Shown piece after piece: positions 17,601-25,771 of a DNA stretch of 64,000 nucleotides. The first letter of the stretch is position 1; the number at the start of each line of letters is the position of its first letter. The notes under the pieces were generated by a model. The model saw nothing but the letters and a program-made list of their open reading frames with translations, had not been told where the DNA came from and did not search any database. The position numbers were made by a program, and so were the translations under genes. The stretch comes from Mucilaginibacter sp. 44-25 (lineage in GTDB: Bacteria > Bacteroidota > Bacteroidia > Sphingobacteriales > Sphingobacteriaceae). The stretch is from the NCBI GenBank assembly GCA_001898335.1, contig MKTS01000001.1, positions 1 through 64,000 of the forward strand, in the 5' to 3' direction.

Positions 17601-18698
17601 CTACCATCTATGCCGGCGTTGAGCGGCGGTAGAAAATACCTGTTGAGTTTCTGGTATAAAAATACTGGTGGCAACTGGACTTTTTCTTCAACGGTCTATA
17701 CCACCCTGCCGTCCTCTATCAGTGGTTATCAACTCATAGATGAGCTCCGTATACACCCCGAAGACGCTAAGATGGTCACCAATTCCTATGTTTCTTCCCG
17801 TGGTCAGGTAGCGGCGGAAAGCGATGCCTCCAGCCGTTCAAAAAGTTATGAGTATGACGCCCTTCAACGACTTAAACTCGTCCGTGATGACAAAGAAAAT
17901 ATTCTTGAACAATACGCCTACAACTACGCGCCAATTGGTAGTCCACTCGAGGTGTTTTACTATAATGCTTTAAAGACAGCGAGTTACCAAAAGAATAGCT
18001 GCTCGTCAGGCACGGGTACCTCGATACCGTACACGGTGAGCGCGGGAAGCTATGTTTCCGCGGTTTCGCAAGCTGACGCAGACAATCAGGCACAAAACGA
18101 ACTTACTGCAAATGGACAGGCAAACGCGAACTTATTAGGTAAATGTGTGTATTATAATACGGCACAGCAAAGCACTTTCTATCGGTCTACATGTGTTTCC
18201 CCGCAGATCGCTTCAGCTTTCGTCGTTTCGGTTCCCGCTGGTAAATACAGCTCAGAAATTTCACAGGCAGACGCTGACGGGCAGGCTTCCAGCTACATCA
18301 GCAGCCAGGGGGCTGGCGTGAACACCTTAGGTGGATGTTATTTGCCTACGGTTTCCATCAGTGTTTCCAACGCCCAAAACACCACGAGTTCCATCATGGT
18401 CAAATTTACCAATACCAGTTCAGGGGCAACTTATTCATCTTCTGCCGTTCCAAAGGGTTCAAACGGCGGGTTCAGTGTACCTCCAGGCCAGTATAGTATT
18501 ACGGTAACCACTACCGGGCCGATAGGCAGCATTCGTTATTACAGAAACAATGTTTTCCAGAATTGCAATCCATCGGGCGTAGTAACCGTCGGCAGTACCG
18601 GGAACGAAAACTTAAGTTTTACTTTGAGCAGCGACACATGTCCGCAAACGCCTCCGCCAGCGAGACCGTTGAATAACGTAGACGGAGCGAACGGTTGA
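14616..18698 (+). CDS. SpvB/TcB-like RHS-family shell protein with DUF5977 repeats
   Basis: A 1360-residue secreted protein; signal peptide ends at SLGQ. The alternative start at 14643 (MRSNSLFALF) gives a more regular signal peptide. The N-terminal module 'YTGIPSISIPLYTVTDGGLK' and 'VELSYHAGGVKVDNHPGWVG' is the usual start of Bacteroidota RHS-associated proteins and resembles the SpvB/TcB start. A long YD-repeat-like beta region follows (for example 'SKSYEYDALQRLKLVRDDKE'). Near the C-terminus two tandem copies of a DUF5977-type unit are seen, each with 'AGSYVSAVSQADADNQAQ' or 'AGKYSSEISQADADGQAS' and paired cysteines. There is no RHS core and no toxin tail. It may form a cocoon with the RHS protein encoded next. 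Confidence 0.88.
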   Translation: MRFPNYLVIMRSNSLFALFLFLLITQHSLGQIQPQFPISMPSANAANLGMYLETPVSKYTGIPSISIPLYTVTDGGLKIPVELSYHAGGVKVDNHPGWVGLGWSLRAGGYISRIVRGLEDELPADMGGFYDNYSTLGDADWNTAAKLKARADANLDASPDEFSFSVGGVSGTFLMDHQGTWQVRCDRDVKVIFNNADFIQPFITTAPPNTSGISSYHRNFGKFTLITGDGTKYIFGGTNDAIDYSIDFFSQNSTQWTATAWYLTQVVSADGKHTINLTYERDQYTNVLYWNKYISYSNILLPNNQVCSSAAEVVRTSASLGGNLIAPVYLRAIETTSEYLQFDRSTTNELRYPNSIYGSSYAVYDKVRSVSSASQQQTLQTDAERQASVDTTLYKFMPYLRQNGVTAYPGILNNLQWKKLDRFTLKDKYLNQVVKQFNFNYSDDNTRRLTLLSLKESNPSATAADTLPPYRFFYDETHPLGSYLNKYVDDWGYSANPANYSNDLTFPRLVDPAYCTTGTLRKMVYPMGGYKLFFFESNDYSYVVNDDSKSLRNNNKVGGGLRVKSIFDYDPVAKKVKGLKYYYLRNFTSPNQLVKLSSGVLKSEPAHYRTFRDTLPSGEIFEGAVTSQNSVIPISENAEGSPIGYSEVAEVYTDNSYINSKFTNYDDGRLDENVLGTLFYQKSLTNSFSSLALERGKLKYAAVFNANGIKLKSSTFSYQALRNNRTYVRQTDAKKYQVCDYGVAGASLSGPFVYEGGSYKFYTYPYVPVTAVDSLFDGASPVVKTVNYYYDNPLNKLLTRTEVLKTDGKKTTDLTLYPQDYAAGTNFIDQLLANNIVESPIESVRYVTDPATSSTRIISAKLQTYDPTNPTLKNADYQLEALTALNLSNFKFSGSVQGGLPYNTGKSGFSMDPNYKNIANYTYNQTFGTLQQSDIVNGISSSLIWGYNNQLPIAKVINAKYTEIYFNGFEEEVANVSADSKTGFKSKILNGGAYNLPSMPALSGGRKYLLSFWYKNTGGNWTFSSTVYTTLPSSISGYQLIDELRIHPEDAKMVTNSYVSSRGQVAAESDASSRSKSYEYDALQRLKLVRDDKENILEQYAYNYAPIGSPLEVFYYNALKTASYQKNSCSSGTGTSIPYTVSAGSYVSAVSQADADNQAQNELTANGQANANLLGKCVYYNTAQQSTFYRSTCVSPQIASAFVVSVPAGKYSSEISQADADGQASSYISSQGAGVNTLGGCYLPTVSISVSNAQNTTSSIMVKFTNTSSGATYSSSAVPKGSNGGFSVPPGQYSITVTTTGPIGSIRYYRNNVFQNCNPSGVVTVGSTGNENLSFTLSSDTCPQTPPPARPLNNVDGANG

Positions 18699-18744
18699 TC
18701 GCAACCACCTTTGGAAATGAATTATTAAGCACCTAAGATATCAC

Positions 18745-21700
18745 ATGAGCAAACATATCCACCGAATAGTTCGAAGTGTTCTACTTACGCTTTGTCTGTT
18801 CTCATACTATACACTATCAGCGCAAACACTGGTTACTTCTCCTTTGACCGCGCCCGTCGCCGCAGGCGACTACTACAGTCCTACCAGTATCACGCTTAGC
18901 CCCGGGTTCAGTTTTACCGCTGCCAGTGGGCAAAGCCTGCGGTTATTTATCAGTAACTGTTTGTTTTTGGGCACCCTGCCTTCTGCTAATCAGAATTATG
19001 TTTTGAAAAGCGTACCCAGGATCGCTATAAATGACGCTAATAGTTTAAATGGCCGTACGGCCTGCGAGCTTATGCAAACCGTACAGTACCTGGATGGGTT
19101 GGGACGTCCCCTGCAAACAGTGCAGGTGAAAGGCAGCCCTACAGGGGGAGATATCGTTTTACCAAGAGCTTATGACCCTTTGGGTCGGGAGTCCATGAAA
19201 TATCTTCCTTATACGGTGTCACCATCCGCGAGCGACGGTAGTTACAAAACAGCGGCTTTGGCAGATCAGGCTACATTTTATGCGGGTTCGGGAGGATCGG
19301 CGGAAGGTAACCGTGTAGGTGGCGTTATACAAACTCCGGCGGCATTCGCTCAAACGGGATATGAAACATCGCCGCTTGCCCGGATGGTGGAACAAGGCAG
19401 TCCGGGTTTAGCCTGGCAAACCACTTCCAATCCGGATAACGACCACACCTTACGCGCTTCGTTTACCGCCAATGATCAGAGCAGTAATTTTAGCACTACC
19501 AATACCAGCAATAATCCGGGAAGTAAGGTGGCCGCCTATTATCAGGCCCTAAGCAATTCAGACGGCAGTTATAACCTGGTAAGAACCGCCAATACCGCTA
19601 CCTATCTAGCAGGTATGCTCACCGTGACCATACTTAAAAATGAGAATTGGAAGACCGGCGACGGCTGCTTCAACACCACCGAAGAATACAGCGATAAGGA
19701 AGGGAACGTTGTATTGCGGCGGACCTATAATGTCAATGGCACAACTGCGGAGATGCTCAGTACGTATTATGTATATGACGAACGCAATCAGCTGGCCTTT
19801 GTACTGCCCCCCGGCGTAAATCCGGACAATACTACGGCCATCCCCAATACCTCCCTGCAAACCATGGCCTATCAATACCGGTATGATGCCCGCGGGAGAT
19901 TGACGCAAAAGAAAGTGCCGGGCAAAGGCTGGCAGTATATAGTTTACAATAAGCTCAACCAGTCGGTGGCGACGCAGGATTCGGTACAGCGAATGAAAGC
20001 CCCCCAGCAGTGGACCGTGACGAAATACGATGCGACGGGCAGGCCTGTGATAACCGGCATTTATGAGTATGGAACCACAGCCGGGAGCAATTACTACAAT
20101 GATGTACAAAATGCGGCAAATGCTGCCGGCATACTATGGGAAAGTACCTCAACTACGGGTAACGGTTATACCAACGTAGCCTGGCCAACTTCTATGGCTA
20201 CCACCCTGAAGGTTATGTATTACGATAAATATTCGGGAATACCTGGTTTTCCATCCGTCTACGATATGCAGGGTAGCGGTCTGTATTCAAAGCAAACGAA
20301 CGGCTTAATTACCGCAACAAAAACACTAGTATTAAATACCTCCGATTATTTGTGGACGGTACAGTACTATGACGACGAAGGCGCGGTAACGCGAACCCTT
20401 GCCCAGCACTACCTTGGCGGCAGTTCTGCTTTGAGTACGTTCAATTACGATGATATTGCTCTTGTCTACAATTTTGTTAAGCAACCTGTTTCAGCAATTA
20501 AAAAGCACTTTGTCTCAAATGGGGGAACATCTGCAAGCCTTAAACTCACTGTAAGTGATGCTTATACTTATGATCATATGGGGCGAAAACTCAGCACAGT
20601 AGACACGCTTAGGGATGGCAATAACCCTGCACAAACACCGGTAACCATCAATAACCTCGCTTATAATGAGATTGGGCAGGTCATTAAAAAGGGTTTGCAT
20701 TCCCTAAACGGAAGCTCCTTTTTACAAAATGTAGATTATCGTTATAATGCGAGGGGGTGGCTCACTAACGTTAACAACCCATCCTTAAATGGTGATGGTG
20801 GCTTAACCAATGCCGACACGGACGGAAATGATCTGTTTGGATTGGAGCTAAAATATCAAAATGCCGCCAACGCCCAGTATAACGGTAACATTGGTTCGGC
20901 AGTTTTAAAGACGGGCGCTTATTCGGGAACCACGTATAACGCGCTCACCTTTAATTATGGTTATGATAAGCTTAACCGCCTTACCTCATCGGTATCGACA
21001 AGTGTAGCCGCAAATGATGGCTTCTATAATGAAAATATAACCTATAACACGATGGGTAATATTCTTAGCCTGAAGCGGTATGATAAAAGCGGCAGTACAG
21101 CTGCGCTCATTGACGACCTGACCTATAGCTATAATGGTTATCAACATAACCGTATTGATGATGCAGCATCAACAACAGGCGGGTTTAACGATGCTGTAAA
21201 GCAGGCGGGAGAATATGCTTTTGATGGAAACGGCAATGAGTTGAAGGACCTGAATAAGGGATTGGCCAGCGTGGCTTATAATGTACTGGAGCTGCCGCAA
21301 CTGGTGACCAAAAGTAACGGAAGCACTATATCCTACATCTATGATGCTGATGGGCGAAAACTGAGGAAGCTTTATACCAACAGCGGAACTACTACCGTAG
21401 ATGAATACATTAACGGTACTCAGTATGAATATGTGGGCAGCACCCCTGCCATCAGTTTTGTACAGACAGAGGAAGGCCGTGCAAGGAAATCCGGGTCAGT
21501 TTATAAATACGAATATGACTTGAAGGACCAACTGGGTAATACCAGGGTAACTTTCACCTGGAATTCCGCCGATGCGGCCAACCAAATGACCCCGCAGATA
21601 CTCCAGCGTAATGATTATTACGCGTTCGGGTATGCTATTGCAAGCCTTACCGGTGCAAGCAGCCCTAAAAATGAATATCTTTACAATGGTAAAGAGTTAC

Positions 21701-22590
21701 AGGAGGAAACCGACTGGTATGATTACGGTGCGAGATATTACGATGCGATCATAGGGAAATGGGCAGGGAGCGATCCTTTAGGAGAATTAACCTACCATTT
21801 GTCACCCTACAATTACGTAGATAATAATCCGGTAAGGAATATTGACCCTATGGGCATGTCGACCGAGGATTTCCTGAAAGAGAACGGATTGACGCAAGGT
21901 GATATTTCTGTAAAATTCAAAGTCATAAACGACGACAGCGAGCTTCAAGACGGCGATATCCTCGCGGATTTTACCGAAGACGGAGATGTAAATCTTACTA
22001 AAATTGGTGGAAAAGGCGAGAAGCCCAAGCCTAAGAAAGAAGTTATAACAATTGGAAGTCTTCTTCCGGGGGATGGGTCCAAACGCAGCGGTGGGATAAT
22101 TACTGACCTTAGTGCCAATCCGGAAAAATTGAATACAGCTAATAATTGGTTGGGTTACGCTGGTTACGGAGAAGCAACATTCAAGGTGACTCAGATTGGT
22201 ATGCTTGAGTATAGGCAGACGTTATCAATAACCAGTAAAATAGGCACTTTTTCTAATTTTAGTGGAACATATAAAGCTTTTGGTATAACTGGAAAAGTAT
22301 TGGGAGGAGCAGCAACTTACATTGGAGCGCCGTTAAATACATATATAGACTTAAAATCAATGCAAAATGGAGAAATTGGACTAGGTCGTTTTTCATATCG
22401 TACTACTAGTACTTTTTTGGGAATTGGTGTAGGGTATTATTTTGGCCCAATACCAGGAGCAATTGTTGGTGGATTAGGTTGGGCAACTGAAAAGTCCTAT
22501 GATGGTTTTATGATTTGGCTTAATGCAACAGGTAAATATGTATCAGATTTCAATAGAGGACTTTCAAATGGATGGTATCCTGGTAGATAA
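18745..22590 (+). CDS. Full-length RHS toxin with DUF6443 N-terminus and hydrophobic Gly-rich tail
   Basis: A 1281-residue protein with signal peptide (ends LSAQ). The DUF6443 region lies at about 85-165 (MQTVQYLDGLGRPLQTVQVK). YD repeats follow, such as 'TSNGSTISYIYDADGRKLRK'-like strands, then the RHS core with EYDLKDQLGNTRVTF, NEYLYNGKELQEETDWYDYG, and [18 protein letters not shown] at about 1030. A linker (DSELQDGDILADFTEDGDV) is shared with the orphan cassettes. The last about 170 residues are variable: Gly/Ala-rich hydrophobic segments (GKVLGGAATYIGAPL, TFLGIGVGYYFGPIPGAIVG) suggest a membrane-inserting toxin. The membrane-bound immunity candidate starts four bases later. Confidence 0.92.
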   Translation: MSKHIHRIVRSVLLTLCLFSYYTLSAQTLVTSPLTAPVAAGDYYSPTSITLSPGFSFTAASGQSLRLFISNCLFLGTLPSANQNYVLKSVPRIAINDANSLNGRTACELMQTVQYLDGLGRPLQTVQVKGSPTGGDIVLPRAYDPLGRESMKYLPYTVSPSASDGSYKTAALADQATFYAGSGGSAEGNRVGGVIQTPAAFAQTGYETSPLARMVEQGSPGLAWQTTSNPDNDHTLRASFTANDQSSNFSTTNTSNNPGSKVAAYYQALSNSDGSYNLVRTANTATYLAGMLTVTILKNENWKTGDGCFNTTEEYSDKEGNVVLRRTYNVNGTTAEMLSTYYVYDERNQLAFVLPPGVNPDNTTAIPNTSLQTMAYQYRYDARGRLTQKKVPGKGWQYIVYNKLNQSVATQDSVQRMKAPQQWTVTKYDATGRPVITGIYEYGTTAGSNYYNDVQNAANAAGILWESTSTTGNGYTNVAWPTSMATTLKVMYYDKYSGIPGFPSVYDMQGSGLYSKQTNGLITATKTLVLNTSDYLWTVQYYDDEGAVTRTLAQHYLGGSSALSTFNYDDIALVYNFVKQPVSAIKKHFVSNGGTSASLKLTVSDAYTYDHMGRKLSTVDTLRDGNNPAQTPVTINNLAYNEIGQVIKKGLHSLNGSSFLQNVDYRYNARGWLTNVNNPSLNGDGGLTNADTDGNDLFGLELKYQNAANAQYNGNIGSAVLKTGAYSGTTYNALTFNYGYDKLNRLTSSVSTSVAANDGFYNENITYNTMGNILSLKRYDKSGSTAALIDDLTYSYNGYQHNRIDDAASTTGGFNDAVKQAGEYAFDGNGNELKDLNKGLASVAYNVLELPQLVTKSNGSTISYIYDADGRKLRKLYTNSGTTTVDEYINGTQYEYVGSTPAISFVQTEEGRARKSGSVYKYEYDLKDQLGNTRVTFTWNSADAANQMTPQILQRNDYYAFGYAIASLTGASSPKNEYLYNGKELQEETDWYDYGARYYDAIIGKWAGSDPLGELTYHLSPYNYVDNNPVRNIDPMGMSTEDFLKENGLTQGDISVKFKVINDDSELQDGDILADFTEDGDVNLTKIGGKGEKPKPKKEVITIGSLLPGDGSKRSGGIITDLSANPEKLNTANNWLGYAGYGEATFKVTQIGMLEYRQTLSITSKIGTFSNFSGTYKAFGITGKVLGGAATYIGAPLNTYIDLKSMQNGEIGLGRFSYRTTSTFLGIGVGYYFGPIPGAIVGGLGWATEKSYDGFMIWLNATGKYVSDFNRGLSNGWYPGR

Positions 22591-22594
22591 TAAT

Positions 22595-23110
22595 ATGAAA
22601 TATAAAATCACATTTAAAAATCAATTTAAAGCCATAGAGTTTTTAATTTACGGGAGCATATTATTTTTCGGGTTAGGTTATTTTTTATATAGAACGGAAG
22701 GATTGAGTCGCGATTTGATAAGTTTTTTTTCCGTCTATTATATAATACTGTTAATTCCAACAATCCTTATTCATTTTGAGTATTACCTAAGAAACAAAAA
22801 TGATCTTTTTATAATAGATCTACATCAAAAGATTATTTCATACAATACAACCCTATCAATTCATTTTTCTGAAATAGAAAAAATAGTATTATATATGCCA
22901 CCAGTTTGGCATAGAAAAGGCTCTATAAGGTTCTTGCCTTTCGAAGATTATCGCTATGCAGCTATAGAATTGAAATCTGGGAAGCGACATATAATAACCT
23001 GTTTGATGATTTACGATTTGGAAAAAATTATGTCTACAATACCTGGGGTTACGATTCAAAAAAAGAAGAGATTAATTGCAAGCCCGTTTTTAGATCAGCT
23101 TTTATTTTAA
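22595..23110 (+). CDS. Two-TM membrane protein, candidate immunity to the RHS tail
   Basis: The ATG at 22595, four bases after the toxin stop, gives 171 residues (MKYKITFKNQ...); the frame opens earlier only inside the toxin gene. Two membrane helices lie at about residues 16-34 and 48-70. A C-terminal domain follows with 'FIIDLHQKIISYNTTLSIHF' and 'IELKSGKRHIITCLMI', the strand arrangement of a small PH-like domain. Two helices plus a PH-like domain is a layout seen for putative immunity proteins in Bacteroidota. An inner-membrane immunity protein fits a membrane-active toxin. AT content is clearly higher than in the RHS core. Confidence 0.75.
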   Translation: MKYKITFKNQFKAIEFLIYGSILFFGLGYFLYRTEGLSRDLISFFSVYYIILLIPTILIHFEYYLRNKNDLFIIDLHQKIISYNTTLSIHFSEIEKIVLYMPPVWHRKGSIRFLPFEDYRYAAIELKSGKRHIITCLMIYDLEKIMSTIPGVTIQKKKRLIASPFLDQLLF

Positions 23111-23120
23111 TAATCACCAA

Positions 23121-23156
23121 CACTGGTCGCAGTTTGTAACTGCGACCTAAAATGGG
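23121..23156. repeat. REP-like hairpin, type A
   Basis: A perfect hairpin with 10-base arms, GGTCGCAGTT and AACTGCGACC, around TGT (23125-23147), followed by TAAAATGGG. The same element recurs at about 27682 and, with changed arms, at about 26046. It lies just after the immunity gene, where it could act as a rho-independent-type stop without a U-tract or as a recombination site. Similar GTCGCAGTTTG(T/C)AACTGCGACC elements are, to my knowledge, common interspersed repeats in Sphingobacteriaceae. Confidence 0.75.
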
Positions 23157-23244
23157 ACAAGCTTTAAGCTAACTGAATCCAATAAAGCCATGGTCGATAG
23201 TGCAGTTGCACCCCCGGCAATTTAATTGCCAGTAGCGATACCCC

Positions 23245-23419
23245 CTACTGGTCGAAGTTTAAAACTTCGACCTTAAATGGAATAAGCTTATAGCTTGCGA
23301 AATTTAACATATTCGACACACTTGTCGATGTTTGTAAATAAGACCTAAAATAGGATAGACTTTCAGCTTGAGGAATAGGACAGAACTTGGCTAAAAGTCT
23401 ACATAGCATATAGGCCATT
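23245..23419. repeat. Inter-cassette spacer, copy 1
   Basis: It begins with hairpin type B (GGTCGAAGTTT, one-base loop, AAACTTCGACC; 23250-23272), followed by AAATGGAATAAGCTTATAGC. A conserved block of about 140 bases continues, with the inner dyad TTCGACACACTTGTCGA and the segment GGACAGAACTTGGCTAAAAG, up to the RHS core codons. The same block recurs three more times (24822, 26074, 27787) in front of each displaced toxin fragment. All copies are on the same strand and differ by only a few bases. Confidence 0.85.
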
Positions 23420-24335
23420 GATTCAGATGATTATGGTGCGAGATATTATGATCCTATCATAGGGAAGTGGGCAGGTAGCGATCCTTTAGGAGAGCTAACG
23501 TACCATTTTTCTCCCTACAATTACGTAGATAATAACCCCGTAAGGAATATTGACCCTACGGGCATGTCGACCGAGGATTTCCTGAAAGAGAATAATTTGA
23601 CGGATGATAATATTTCAGTAAGATTTAAAGTCATAAATGAAGACAGCGAGCTTCAAGACGGTGATATCCTCGCGGATTTTACCGAAGACGGAGATGTAAA
23701 TCTTACTAAAATTGGTGGAAACGGCAAGAAGCCCGAACCTAAGAACGGAAACGGTTCGCGTGGAGAAGGTGGAGGACCTGGTAATGCATCCAGGCTTCTT
23801 AATGATGAAAATCAGGGGGCGATCCGCGTTCGACTGAACTAGCAAGCATGGTTAGATAAGCTGGGGATATAATTTTAGTGCTGGCGTGTCAGTTGGACCA
23901 TTAGGAGGGGCGTGGGAAATGGGAACAATTGTTACAGATAAAGGTGGGGCAAGAGACTACTTGACAAAGTATTACGCACCAGGATTTGCATCTTTTTTGT
24001 TATCACATACATTTTTTACTATTAATGCATTTGATAGCAAAAATTTACTTGTTTTTTCTGATTGGGCAGGTCTCGGAAAAGGCGCATTTGGTGGAACTAC
24101 ATTAAAAGGCAATACTTTCATTGCTTTCGGTGGAGGACTCGGTTCAAATTATTCAGTAAAATTTTTAGGTCTGGGATGGGCACCAGCAGCCGCGAATTTT
24201 ATGAAAGATTCTAAGATAGGCGGTGGTTTAGCTGTAGGGTCGACGAACTGGTTGGGTCAGCCTTATCGTATTCCTAACAATGGGGCAAGCGAAAGATACA
24301 TAAACACTATGAAATTTATGGGGGGTATTAAATGA
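23420..24335 (+). pseudogene. Orphan RHS-CT cassette 1, interrupted toxin
   Basis: The RHS core starts at [11 protein letters not shown] (23420) with a stop (TAG 23411) just upstream and no ATG before 23564, so it is not expressed as a full protein. The core and linker ([31 protein letters not shown]) are nearly identical to those of the intact gene. The first frame ends at TAG 23840-23842. A second shift follows in the G-run at 23863-23866, after which the toxin continues (WGYNFSAGVSVGPLGGAWE...) to 24335. Its 149-residue end has Gly-rich repeated strands (GGGLGSNYSVKFLGLGWAP). With both changes repaired it would be one continuous tail. It could be a decayed or a silent donor cassette. Confidence 0.75.
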
Positions 24336-24366
24336 AAATAAAAAAAAAGAAAGAAAGACTTTGAAT

Positions 24367-24747
24367 ATGGATCTTGGTTCATTAGAAAATAAGGTTGATT
24401 TCTATTTGAAGCGTAATTTCTACCGTATCCTTGAGAAGGGTTCGAATCATATTATTTTTGCCGATGAAGAATTTAGTGACAGAAAGCGTCAGCGTTCTGA
24501 CTTTCACACGAGAGTTGATAAAGGTAAATCTGAATTTGGTTTGTTGCCAGACAATAACGTCTATTTGGAACTAACCTATTATACATCGATATCGGATCTT
24601 ATTATTTTATTTCTATTGTTCACAGCATTTTGTATTTATACAAACAATTTTGTGATGCCTTTTTTTCTTTTTGCTGCATTGACGGTACCGATTTTGATAA
24701 GGATTTATTCTTTAAATAAGAATGTGTTTGAAGACTTGTTAAGGTAA
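24367..24747 (+). CDS. Candidate immunity protein of cassette 1
   Basis: The ATG at 24367 gives 126 residues (MDLGSLENKVDFYLKRNF...); a TTG two codons earlier is less likely. The first about 75 residues are polar with mixed strands. Two closely spaced membrane helices follow at about 78-98 and 100-118 (LIILFLLFTAFCIYTNNFVM, PFFLFAALTVPILIRIY), ending in a basic tail. No family is recognised. Position right behind a toxin tail and before the next spacer repeat supports an immunity role, as in the other cassettes. Confidence 0.65.
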   Translation: MDLGSLENKVDFYLKRNFYRILEKGSNHIIFADEEFSDRKRQRSDFHTRVDKGKSEFGLLPDNNVYLELTYYTSISDLIILFLLFTAFCIYTNNFVMPFFLFAALTVPILIRIYSLNKNVFEDLLR

Positions 24748-24781
24748 CTTGTTCCCGGCGACGATAAGCACATCGATCGCT

Positions 24782-24927
24782 CCCCTACTGATCGAAGTTT
24801 AAAACTTCGATCAGTAGGGGGAATAAGCTTATAGTTTGCGAAATTTAACATATTCGACACACCTGTCGATGTTTGTAAGTAAGACCTAAAATAGGATTGA
24901 CTTTCAGCTTGCGGAATAGGACAGAAC
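24782..24927. repeat. Inter-cassette spacer, copy 2, with 19-bp perfect palindrome
   Basis: It opens with a perfect inverted repeat of 19-base arms around a single A (24782-24800 and 24802-24820), starting CCCCTACTGATCGAAGTTT. The conserved block (AATAAGCTTATAGTTTGCG... to GGACAGAACTTGGCC) follows. Compared with copy 1, the hairpin has extended arms because both flanks (CTACTGATC and GATCAGTAG) are preserved. In this copy the end of the spacer reads without a stop into the RHS core. Confidence 0.85.
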
Positions 24928-25770
24928 TTGGCCAAAAGTCTACATAGCATCCAGACCATCCACTGGTATGATTATGGTGCGAGATATTATGATGCTATCA
25001 TAGGGAAATGGGTAGGGAGCGATCCTTTAGGAGAATTAACCTATCATTTGTCACCCTACAATTACGTAGATAATAACCCGGTGAGGAATATTGACCCTCC
25101 GGGCATGTCGACCGAGAATTTCCTAAAAGAGAATAATTTGACGGATGATAATATTTCAGTAAGATTTAAAGTCATAAACGACGACAGCGAGCTTGAAGAT
25201 GGTGATACTCTTGCGGATTTCACAGAAAATGGAGACGTAGATTTTACGCAAGGGGGTGGAGGTAAGGATAAAAAGGCACCAAGCAAACAGCCGGCAGCTA
25301 ATAGTAATGCCAATCAGGCTAGCGGGAAGTGGTATGAGTATTTTAATGATCACCATCCAGGAGGTGATTTTCTCTATGAATTGAATAAATTTAATCCGAT
25401 TGCAAATTTATATAATGGTATAAAAACCTATTTTACTGGCGAAGATTCGTATGGTGTTAAACAAGACAATATAACAGCAACAATTCAAATCGCTTCAGCA
25501 CTACCTATTGGTAGAATAGGTAGTTTTGGGGCAAATGCGATAGAAGGTGTTACTCAATATGTTTTAAATCAAGTGATTACAAGGGGATTTACATCTGCGA
25601 ATATTCTAAAAATAATGAGAGAGGGATCTGCGACTTCTGCTGTTGGGCGATACGGAATGCAAACTCGTTATGTATTAGGTGGGAACACTCTCGTACTAAA
25701 TGCTCAAGGTAAAATAGTCACCGTTTTTAGTTCAGCGGAAAATGGAATTTTTATTCCTTTTAGTAAGTGA
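24928..25770 (+). CDS. Orphan RHS-CT cassette 2 with intact toxin tail
   Basis: The frame is open from a TTG at 24928 through the RHS core ([19 protein letters not shown]; His replaces Asp) to 25770, 280 residues. The shared linker ([19 protein letters not shown]) ends at about residue 110. The unique tail is about 165 residues: a Gly/Asn region, a hydrophobic helical pre-toxin segment ([21 protein letters not shown]), then a compact end with '[20 protein letters not shown]' and '[13 protein letters not shown]'. The end resembles the last strands of small BECR-fold RNase toxins used in contact-dependent inhibition; that is a tentative reading. No secretion signal is present, so it is a silent tip unless recombined into the full gene. 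Confidence 0.75.
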   Translation: MAKSLHSIQTIHWYDYGARYYDAIIGKWVGSDPLGELTYHLSPYNYVDNNPVRNIDPPGMSTENFLKENNLTDDNISVRFKVINDDSELEDGDTLADFTENGDVDFTQGGGGKDKKAPSKQPAANSNANQASGKWYEYFNDHHPGGDFLYELNKFNPIANLYNGIKTYFTGEDSYGVKQDNITATIQIASALPIGRIGSFGANAIEGVTQYVLNQVITRGFTSANILKIMREGSATSAVGRYGMQTRYVLGGNTLVLNAQGKIVTVFSSAENGIFIPFSK

Positions 25771-25771
25771 G

